Assembly (NCBI RefSeq): GCF_004339465.1
Contig: NZ_SMFY01000001.1
Coordinates: 1,426,001-1,490,000, forward strand
DNA: 64,000 bases
Direction of reading: 5' to 3'
Source: Ancylobacter aquaticus
GTDB taxonomy: Bacteria > Pseudomonadota > Alphaproteobacteria > Rhizobiales > Xanthobacteraceae
Positions 57,983-64,000 of this stretch are shown here, piece by piece. Each line of letters begins with the position of its first letter. Position 1 is the stretch's first letter. The notes under the pieces are model-generated. The model was not told the origin of the DNA. It saw only the letters and a list, made by a program, of their open reading frames with translations, and made no database searches. A program made the translations under genes and the position numbers.

Positions 57983-60085
57983 TCAGCGCCCCGCCACGGC
58001 GAGGGCGAAGGCGTAGATCATTGCAGTTTCCTCCAGCCGGTCGAACCGGCCCGAGGCGCCGCCATGGCCGGCTTCCATATTGGTGCGCAGCAGGAGCGGG
58101 CGCGTGTCGGTCTTCAGCGTGCGGAGCTTCGCCACCCATTTCGCCGGCTCCCAATAGGTGACGCGCGGATCGGTGAGGCCGGCCAGCGCGAAGAGGGCGG
58201 GATACTCCTGCGCCGCCACGTTGTCGTAGGGCGAATAGGCCTGGATGGTGGCGAAGGCCTGCGCGTCGTTGATCGGGTTGCCCCATTCCGGCCATTCCGG
58301 CGGGGTGAGGGGAAGCGTATCGTCGAGCATGGTGTTGAGCACGTCGACAAAGGGCACTTCCGCCACGATGCCGGCGAACAGGTCCGGCCGCATGTTGGCC
58401 ACCGCGCCCATCAGCATACCGCCGGCCGACCCGCCATGGGCGACAATGCGGTCCGGCGCCACGATCTTCTGCGCCACGAGGTGCTCTCCGGCGGCGATGA
58501 AATCGCTGAACGTGTTGGTCTTGCTGGCGAGCTTGCCCTCGCGGTACCAGCGCCAGCCCTTTTCCGTGCCGCCACGAATATGGGCGATGGCGAAGACGAA
58601 GCCGCGATCCACCAGCGACAGGCGCGCGGTGGAAAAGCCTGACGGAATCGAAAGGCCATAGGCGCCATAGCCATAGAGCAGGCACGGCGCGCTGCCATCC
58701 AGCGGGGTGTCGGCGGCGAAAAGCAGCGACACCGGGACGAGTTCGCCATCCACCGCCGGGGCCATGAGACGCCGGGTGACATAGCGGCTGGGGTCGTGAC
58801 CGGAGGGCACTTCCTGGCGCTTGCGCAGCGCCCGGGCGCGGCTCGCAATATCATAGTCCCACACCTCCGACGGCGTGGTCATGGACGAGTAGGTGTAGCG
58901 GATTTCGGTCTTGTCGAAGCCGTAGCCGGGATCGAAGCCGAGCGAATAGGCGTCCTCGGCGAAGACGACGGCATGCTCGGCCCCATCCGCCAGCGTCCGC
59001 ACCACGAGGCGCGGCAGGCCGTCCTCGCGCTCCAGCCGCACCAGATGGTCGCGCAGCACGCTCGTCGACAGGAGCAGCCGGCCCGGCTTGTGCGGCACCA
59101 GATCGCGCCAGTGGGCGCGGCCGGGCGTCGCCAGCCGCACGGTGACGATCTTGAAGTCCTCGGCCCCGTCGGCATTGGTCTCGATGACGAGGCTCTCGAT
59201 GCCGGCGAGCGCGGGATGATGCTCGACGCCGTAGCGCAGCCCGGCCTCGCGCGGCTCTACCCGCACCGGGGCTTTGAGCGGGGAGGCGAGGTCGATGAGC
59301 CAGACCTCGCTGGTGTCATGGTCGCCGCAGGAGATGAGGCCGAAGCGGCGCGACTGGGTGCGGCCGAGCGAGACGAAGAAGCCCTTGTCCGGCTCCTCAT
59401 AGACCAGCGTGTCCTCCGCCGGGTCGGCGCCCAGCCGGTGGCGATAGACGAAGCTCGGGCGGTGTTCGGTGTCGCGCCGGATGTAGAAGAGGTAGGCGCC
59501 ATCGGCGCTCCACAGCACATCGCCCGTGGTTTCCGCGACGAGATCGGGCAGTTCGGTGCCCGCCTCGATGTCGCGGATGCGCAGCGTGTAATATTCCGAG
59601 CCGGCCTCGTCCGCCGTCCAGGCGTAGAGGCGATGGTCGGGCGATTGCTGGGCATCGCCGAATTGGAAATAGGCCTTGCCCTGCGCCAGCGCGTCGCCGT
59701 CGAGCAGCACGGTCTCACCGGCAATGGCACCGGCCGGGCGGCGGCAGATCAGCGGGTGCTGCCCGCCCTCGCGGAAGCGGGTGAAATAGGCGAAGGGGCC
59801 ATCCGTGGACGGCACGGACGAATCGTCCTCCTTGATCCGCCCGCGCATTTCCTTGACCAACTGCGTGCGCAGGGCCGCGTGAGGCGCGAGCCATACCTCG
59901 GCGGCGGTGTTCTCGGCCTCCAGCCAGGCGCGGATATCTGGGGCGAGAAGGGCCGGATCGCGCATCACCTCGCGCCAATTGTCGGCGCGCAGCCAGGCGT
60001 GGGGGTCCGACAGAGTCTGGCCGTGAAAGCTGCGGACCAGCGGCGGATGGGCAGGGGCGAGGCGGTCAGCGGTGTCGGACGTCAC
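57983..60085 (-). CDS. ptrB: Oligopeptidase B / S9A prolyl oligopeptidase family
   Basis: This 700-residue serine peptidase has an amino-terminal seven-bladed propeller and a carboxy-terminal hydrolase with the nucleophile in AHGGSAGGMLMGAV and the His in NMEAGHGGASGR. FAIAHIRGGTEKGWRWY is the S9A hallmark. It cleaves after basic residues in short peptides. It starts at GTG overlapping the stop of msrB (GTGA), so the two are co-translated. Confidence 0.92.
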   Translation of the reverse strand: MTSDTADRLAPAHPPLVRSFHGQTLSDPHAWLRADNWREVMRDPALLAPDIRAWLEAENTAAEVWLAPHAALRTQLVKEMRGRIKEDDSSVPSTDGPFAYFTRFREGGQHPLICRRPAGAIAGETVLLDGDALAQGKAYFQFGDAQQSPDHRLYAWTADEAGSEYYTLRIRDIEAGTELPDLVAETTGDVLWSADGAYLFYIRRDTEHRPSFVYRHRLGADPAEDTLVYEEPDKGFFVSLGRTQSRRFGLISCGDHDTSEVWLIDLASPLKAPVRVEPREAGLRYGVEHHPALAGIESLVIETNADGAEDFKIVTVRLATPGRAHWRDLVPHKPGRLLLSTSVLRDHLVRLEREDGLPRLVVRTLADGAEHAVVFAEDAYSLGFDPGYGFDKTEIRYTYSSMTTPSEVWDYDIASRARALRKRQEVPSGHDPSRYVTRRLMAPAVDGELVPVSLLFAADTPLDGSAPCLLYGYGAYGLSIPSGFSTARLSLVDRGFVFAIAHIRGGTEKGWRWYREGKLASKTNTFSDFIAAGEHLVAQKIVAPDRIVAHGGSAGGMLMGAVANMRPDLFAGIVAEVPFVDVLNTMLDDTLPLTPPEWPEWGNPINDAQAFATIQAYSPYDNVAAQEYPALFALAGLTDPRVTYWEPAKWVAKLRTLKTDTRPLLLRTNMEAGHGGASGRFDRLEETAMIYAFALAVAGR

Positions 60086-60519
60086 GCGGGCGTTTCCTCG
60101 GCCTTGGGCGGCTCCGCCTGGAACGTGAGAGCGACGCCGTTGATGCAGAAGCGCTGGCGGGTCGGCGGCGGCCCATCGGGGAAGACATGGCCGAGATGGG
60201 CGTCGCAACTCGCGCAGCGCACCTCGACCCGGTGCATGCCATAGGAGTGGTCGTGATACTCACTGACGGCCTCGGCATCCACCGGCTGGAAGAAGCTCGG
60301 CCAGCCCGTGCCCGATTCGAACTTGGCGTTGGAGCGGAACAGCGGCGCCTCGCAGCACACGCAGCGGTAGAGCCCCCGCTCCTTCTGGGAGAGGTGCGGA
60401 CCGCTGAAGGCGCATTCGGTGCCGTGGCCCCGGGTCACGGTGTACTGTTCGTGGGTGAGCTGGGCGCGCCATTGCGCGTCCGACTTCACCACGCGGGGGC
60501 GGCGGGAGATCTGGTCCAT
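60082..60519 (-). CDS. msrB: Peptide-methionine (R)-S-oxide reductase
   Basis: This 145-residue enzyme has the zinc-binding pairs CVCC (53-56) and CASC (102-105), the motif SGTGWPSFFQPV and the catalytic Cys125 in RFCINGVAL. It reduces methionine-R-sulfoxide in proteins. It is first in an operon with ptrB. Confidence 0.96.
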   Translation of the reverse strand: MDQISRRPRVVKSDAQWRAQLTHEQYTVTRGHGTECAFSGPHLSQKERGLYRCVCCEAPLFRSNAKFESGTGWPSFFQPVDAEAVSEYHDHSYGMHRVEVRCASCDAHLGHVFPDGPPPTRQRFCINGVALTFQAEPPKAEETPA

Positions 60520-60802
60520 GGGAAAATCCTTGAGGTTGGAAAATCCTTGAGGTTTCCCGTTGAGATAATGGCCCCTGAGGGCAGCGGCAAGTGTTGTTGT
60601 GCTTCACGAAGTTTTGCCCGGCAGATCGCGGGCGCGTTGTCGCGCCGCCACAGGCTTTCGCTACAGCTGAGCTTGCGGCGGCCGGGCGACAGTCTCACGG
60701 CTGCCCCGCATTGCACACACCATTGCGACCAAGGGCGCTCGAAAAACCTTGTTATCGCTCCTGTTCAAGTCTATCTGTGGTCTTGTGGCCGTCGACGGAA
60801 GG

Positions 60803-60825
60803 AATACGTTTGGAAAAGACGTATT
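60803..60825. promoter_or_regulatory. Inverted repeat AATACGT-N9-ACGTATT upstream of mucR
   Basis: A perfect 7-bp inverted repeat lies about 78 bases before the MucR-like start, followed by another ACGTA at 60829. It may be an operator, possibly for autoregulation. The rest of the gene-free stretch 60520-60902 shows nothing I recognise. Confidence 0.45.
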
Positions 60826-60902
60826 TGGACGTACAGTGGCAGCACGCAGGGCGCGCTTCGGTCTTGCACGAGATTTTTGCAAAATGAATTGAAGAATGAG
60901 CC

Positions 60903-61328
60903 ATGAGCGATATCAACGACGCTGACAGCTATATCGAACTCGCCGCCGATATCGTCTCGGCGTATGTGAGCAATAATGCGGTCTCGACCAATGAACTTGT
61001 CACCCTCCTTGCAGATGTGCACGGCGCATTGCAGCGGGTCGACAAGGGTGAGGTCGAGGTGGTGGTGGAGCCGCTGAAGCCGGCCGTTCCGCCGAAGAAG
61101 TCGGTGACGCCCGATTACATCGTGTGTCTCGAAGATGGCAAGAAGTTCAAATCGCTGAAGCGGCACCTGCGCACGCAGTATGACCTCACCCCCGAGGCGT
61201 ATCGCGAGAAGTGGGGCCTGCCGGCGGACTATCCCATGGTTGCGCCCAACTATGCCGCCGCGCGCTCGGCGCTGGCGAAGGAGATGGGCCTGGGCCAGCA
61301 GCGCCGGCGCACGCCCGCCGCCGGCTGA
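60903..61328 (+). CDS. MucR/Ros-family transcriptional regulator
   Basis: This 141-residue protein has the family layout: a helical oligomerisation start ([19 protein letters not shown]), then the DNA-binding domain [20 protein letters not shown] and [20 protein letters not shown]. MucR proteins act as H-NS-like silencers of envelope, motility and symbiosis genes. The zinc-finger set is unusual: Cys75, Asp78 and His88 are present but the next expected His is Gln92. GAAGAATGAGCC precedes the ATG. Confidence 0.93.
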   Translation: MSDINDADSYIELAADIVSAYVSNNAVSTNELVTLLADVHGALQRVDKGEVEVVVEPLKPAVPPKKSVTPDYIVCLEDGKKFKSLKRHLRTQYDLTPEAYREKWGLPADYPMVAPNYAAARSALAKEMGLGQQRRRTPAAG

Positions 61329-61362
61329 ACACCGGCGCCCATAGTGGTGTCCGCAAACTGAT

Positions 61363-61396
61363 TGAAAAGGCCGTCACCCCGGGTGGCGGCCTTTTT
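61363..61396 (+). terminator. Rho-independent terminator after mucR
   Basis: A stem of AAAAGGCCG..CACCC with GGGTG..CGGCCTTTT is followed by a T run. It also overlaps the last codons of the convergent small gene. Confidence 0.78.
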
Positions 61397-61670
61397 CGTG
61401 GCGCGCCGGCCGTGCCGGCAGGGGTGTCGCCTCAACCTCCGCCAGCAGCCGGCACAGCGCGGCATGGCGCGCCGCGTCATACCCCACGCCGGAGCCGGCC
61501 GCCCGCCGCTCGGCCCGCAGCAGGCGCTGCAATGTCGCGCCATGGCCGTCCGGCGGTCGCCCGAGAAAGGGCCGCAGTGCCGCCGCGCGCCCGGCAATAA
61601 TGGCGTCGCGTTCCTCGCTGCGGGCGGCACGGATGCGGGGGCGGTGGGAAGTGGGGGGAGGGCTTCTCAT
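61374..61670 (-). CDS. Hypothetical helical protein
   Basis: This 98-residue basic protein has a helical central region (ALRPFLGRPPDGHGATLQRL, GYDAARHAALCRLLAEVEA). GAGG lies 6 bases before the ATG. The last residues are encoded by the mucR terminator, which is unusual but possible. I do not recognise the family, and it may not be real. Confidence 0.45.
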   Translation of the reverse strand: MRSPPPTSHRPRIRAARSEERDAIIAGRAAALRPFLGRPPDGHGATLQRLLRAERRAAGSGVGYDAARHAALCRLLAEVEATPLPARPARHEKGRHPG

Positions 61671-61868
61671 GGTGAACCTCGCTGAACCGAGGCCAGTATC
61701 GGGCCGGCGAAGGCTGTGCGGATAAAAATCCTATCCTCGCGATTCCACGCACCCGCGATGGCGTCATTCGGCCACGATATCGCCGGCCTCAAAATAATGT
61801 TCTGTTTTTGTTCTTGCTGGGCGACGATTTCGTTAATAGGCTTAAATTCCTTTACCGGAGATGTCCTC

Positions 61869-62246
61869 ATGCCTGATCCCCTCTCCCCATCCACCACGGT
61901 GCGGCCGACGGCCGAACCGTGCCTGATCGCCGCCCGGCTGGCCGCCGACGCCACGGCCATTCCCCTGCCGCTCGTGCTGCACCCCAGGCGGCTCGACCGC
62001 CGCTGCGCCTCGGCTCGCGCGCTGGCGATGTATCTCGCCCATGTCGGGCTGGGCCTGCCGATGAGCCGGGTGGCGATCGGTTTCGGCCGCCATCGCTCCA
62101 CTGTCGCCCATGCCTGCCGGCGGATTGAGGAGCGCCGCGAGAGTGCCGGCTGGGACCGCTGGGTCGCGGCGCTGGAAGACGATGCACGGCGGCTGTCGCC
62201 CCCCGCCGGCGCCGAGGGAATCGTCGTGGGAGGAGCGCATGGCTGA
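61869..62246 (+). CDS. DnaA carboxy-terminal-like helix-turn-helix protein
   Basis: This 125-residue protein contains SARALAMYLAHVGLGLPMSR and GFGRHRSTVAHACRRIEERR, which match the DnaA domain IV (Bac_DnaA_C) helix-turn-helix. There is no ATPase. The pair with a DUF6456-like gene is frequent in Hyphomicrobiales near mucR. The DNA target is unknown. Confidence 0.75.
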   Translation: MPDPLSPSTTVRPTAEPCLIAARLAADATAIPLPLVLHPRRLDRRCASARALAMYLAHVGLGLPMSRVAIGFGRHRSTVAHACRRIEERRESAGWDRWVAALEDDARRLSPPAGAEGIVVGGAHG

Positions 62247-62784
62247 GCGCCGCATCGACCATGTCGAGGTGGAGGTCGACGGCGTGCGCCGCGCCGTCGC
62301 CATTGATCTGGAGGAGAGCCCGCTCGGCTGGCTGGCGCGGCGGCGCGGGCGCGATGGCAGAAGCTTCATCGCGCCGGTGCAACTCATTGCCGGCGAGCGG
62401 CTGCGGGCCGATTTCACCCGCGCCGGCATGGCCCCGCGTCTGACCGCGAACTGGGACGCGGTGACGCGGGCGGACCGTTCCGGCGGGGTCGCCGGGCTCA
62501 ACGCTTCCGAAGCCGTGCTCGCCGCCCGCCAGCGCGTGGGGAGGGCGCTGGAGGTGGCAGGGCCGGAATTCTCGGGCCTGCTGATGGATGTGTGCTGCTT
62601 CCTCAAGGGACTGGAGCAGGTGGAGCAGGAGCGCTGCTGGCCGGCCCGCACCGCCAAGGTGGTGCTGTCGCTGGGGCTGGACCGGCTGGCCCGGCATTAT
62701 GGGCTGAGCGAGGCGGCGCATGGCCCGGCTCGCGCCCGTACCCGCGTCTGGAAGGCGCCGCCGGAAAGGACGGAGGACGGCTAG
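62239..62784 (+). CDS. DUF6456-like protein
   Basis: This 181-residue protein contains ESPLGWLARRRGRDGRSFIA, AGERLRADFTRAGMAPRLT and FLKGLEQVEQERCWPARTAK, blocks typical of the DUF6456 family. It looks like a DNA-binding or replication-related helical protein, but no role is proved. It starts within the previous gene (8-base overlap) with GGGAGGAG upstream. Confidence 0.78.
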   Translation: MAERRIDHVEVEVDGVRRAVAIDLEESPLGWLARRRGRDGRSFIAPVQLIAGERLRADFTRAGMAPRLTANWDAVTRADRSGGVAGLNASEAVLAARQRVGRALEVAGPEFSGLLMDVCCFLKGLEQVEQERCWPARTAKVVLSLGLDRLARHYGLSEAAHGPARARTRVWKAPPERTEDG

Positions 62785-63215
62785 AGTGGAGCGTCTTCGA
62801 GTGCCGCCCGGGCGTCGGCGCGGATGCGCTCGACCATCGAGCGCAGGCCGTTGGAGCGCTGCGGGGTCAGATGGTCCTTGAGGCCGATGCGCGCGAACAC
62901 GGCAGCGGGATCGGCCGCCAGGATGTCGCGGGCCGGGCTGTCCGAATAGAGAGCCAGCAGGATGGCGACGAGGCCGCGCACGATATGGGCGTCGGAATCG
63001 CCGTGAAAGGCAAGGCGGGGGGCTTCCGCGCCGCCGCTGGGCTCGCTCACCAGCCAGACCTGGCTGGCGCAGCCCTGCACCTTGGCCTGCTCGGTGCGGC
63101 GCTCCTCGGGGAAGGGCGGCAAGGCCCGGCCCAACTCGATGAGGTAGCGGTAGCGGTCGTCCCAATTGTCGAGGAGTTCGAAGTCCTCGATGATGCTGTC
63201 GATCTTTGATGTCAT
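62781..63215 (-). CDS. sufE: SufE-type cysteine desulfuration protein
   Basis: This 144-residue protein has the SufE pattern: FELLDNWDDRYRYLIELGRA, the active Cys49 in VQGCASQVWL and LVAILLALYSDSPARDILA. It takes persulfide from SufS for iron-sulfur cluster building. The suf operon is not near. It is convergent with the DUF6456-like gene with 4 bases of overlap. Confidence 0.93.
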   Translation of the reverse strand: MTSKIDSIIEDFELLDNWDDRYRYLIELGRALPPFPEERRTEQAKVQGCASQVWLVSEPSGGAEAPRLAFHGDSDAHIVRGLVAILLALYSDSPARDILAADPAAVFARIGLKDHLTPQRSNGLRSMVERIRADARAALEDAPL

Positions 63216-63286
63216 CGGCGCCTCTCCGGCCGCATATAGGGGCGCGGGGGAGCCAAGCGCAATGGCGGGCGTTGCGCTCGCGCGGC

Positions 63287-63823
63287 TCACGCGGGGCGTT
63301 TGGGCGGTAGCGGCACGCCGCCGGGGGTGGCCGGATGCACCGGGAGGGCGCCGGGCGGGTTCGCCGGGGCCGCTGCCGGCGTGGCACCGGCCGAGCCGGT
63401 GATGTCCGACGGCGCGCCCCCCGCGGGCGGGCGTGGGCCCTGCCAGGCGGGGCTGAGATCGTGGGTGGTCAGCGTGTCGCCGGCGCGCGAGCCGTCGGAC
63501 CGGGCCGCCGCCTTCCGTTTCTCCTCGACAATCTGCTCGGAGAGATAGCTGAGAGCGAAGCGCGCGCCGGCCTCGGCCCGCTCGCCGATCAGCTCGATCA
63601 GGCTGCCGCCGATGGCGCAGGCCTGCGGCTGGCGGGTGCAGAAACCGCCGGCATCCGCCGCCGCCGCCGTGGCGGCCGAGAGCGCGTCCATCGCGCTGAC
63701 CTTGGGCTCGCCGGTCTGCGCCGTGCTGCCCTGAGGCGCGTGCGTCGACGGCCCGCCGACCACCGCCGGCAGCAGCAGGAAGACGACGGTGAGCCAGAAA
63801 CCGATGCGCAGCAGGAAGAACAT
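63287..63823 (-). CDS. DUF5330-like membrane-anchored protein
   Basis: This 178-residue protein begins with one membrane helix (FFLLRIGFWLTVVFLLLPAV), then FCTRQPQACAIGGSLIELIG with two Cys, and a Pro/Gly-rich tail. This is the DUF5330 pattern, restricted to Hyphomicrobiales. Function unknown. The remaining 177 bases to the window end show no gene. Confidence 0.75.
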   Translation of the reverse strand: MFFLLRIGFWLTVVFLLLPAVVGGPSTHAPQGSTAQTGEPKVSAMDALSAATAAAADAGGFCTRQPQACAIGGSLIELIGERAEAGARFALSYLSEQIVEEKRKAAARSDGSRAGDTLTTHDLSPAWQGPRPPAGGAPSDITGSAGATPAAAPANPPGALPVHPATPGGVPLPPKRPA

Positions 63824-64000
63824 GAGCGGTCTCGCGGAAGCCTGAAACGGGAGGATAGAGGCTGCGGGTTGCCCAAGCGGTTTCGAAAACCCGCAAAATC
63901 AGCCGATCGCGGAAAGGCGATGTTAAGCACGACGGCTGCTTTTAGGGTTCGCTTAAACCCGGCATGGCATGGTCATCCCGTCTTGCCGCCTGCGTCCCCC

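Noticed and set aside
56316-58685. 789-codon open frame on the minus strand
   Set aside because: It crosses the sodB, Glu/Pro-rich protein and ptrB genes in another frame and has no domain of its own.
61867-63387. 506-codon minus-strand open frame
   Set aside because: It is antisense to the DnaA-C-like and DUF6456-like genes and overlaps sufE in another frame; composition is Arg/Pro-rich.

Overview
The window is high-GC alphaproteobacterial chromosome, most likely from the order Hyphomicrobiales (Xanthobacteraceae-like; genus not decided). The lineage is suggested by the MucR/Ros-type regulator followed by DnaA-C-like and DUF6456-like genes, a DUF5330 gene, the TSUP/TIGR02186 pair, an AtzEG pair, and a tRNA-His that lacks an encoded G-1 and has A73, which is an alphaproteobacterial trait. 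No rRNA operon or CRISPR array was seen.

Left chromosomal part (1-23350): the 3' end of groEL with its terminator; marC; rnhB; a cyanide-insensitive-type cytochrome bd oxidase operon; a GT2-like gene; a family-4-like uracil-DNA glycosylase; ETF-ubiquinone oxidoreductase; an exported pepsin-like protein; an HSL-type esterase; a phnCDE importer behind a candidate Pho box; an SbmA/BacA-like ABC exporter; a ClC antiporter; an HMP/thiamine importer module whose substrate-binding gene follows a clear TPP riboswitch; a universal stress protein; and a periplasmic Ntn hydrolase.

Central accessory part (23351-40545): a 17.1-kb element inserted in the 3' half of tRNA-His(GTG), bounded by perfect 54-bp direct repeats. 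It has a leftward operon ending in a tyrosine integrase, a divergent A+T-rich control region with repeated ATCGGAT operators, a rightward early operon (HTH gene, SpoVG-like gene, RepB-primase/AAA helicase), a candidate iteron origin, a short remnant resembling the start of a small terminase gene, and a tightly coupled set of phage genes (MerR-like HTH, ClpP-like protease, fibre-like gene, two tail-assembly chaperones, HK97-gp10-like protein, tape measure). I found no large terminase, portal, capsid, tail tube, baseplate or lysis gene. The right arm carries an A+T-rich phosphoribosyltransferase-like gene, a structured non-coding stretch with a strong terminator, two degraded genes, and a DnaQ-type exonuclease with a TerB-like tail. 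The element is either a phage satellite or a large-deletion prophage that kept its integration and replication modules.

Right chromosomal part (40572-64000): atzG-atzE; a TSUP transporter with its TIGR02186 partner; a PQQ-type sugar dehydrogenase with a cytochrome c; pyroglutamyl peptidase with a lone receiver protein; an operon of HerA-like ATPase, M20 dipeptidase, branched-chain aminotransferase and MeaB; folP-folK without folB; a ZntB-type transporter; superoxide dismutase; msrB-ptrB; MucR with associated genes; sufE; and a DUF5330 gene. Short palindromic intergenic repeats related to one another recur at about 301, 12699, 16987 and 50672.
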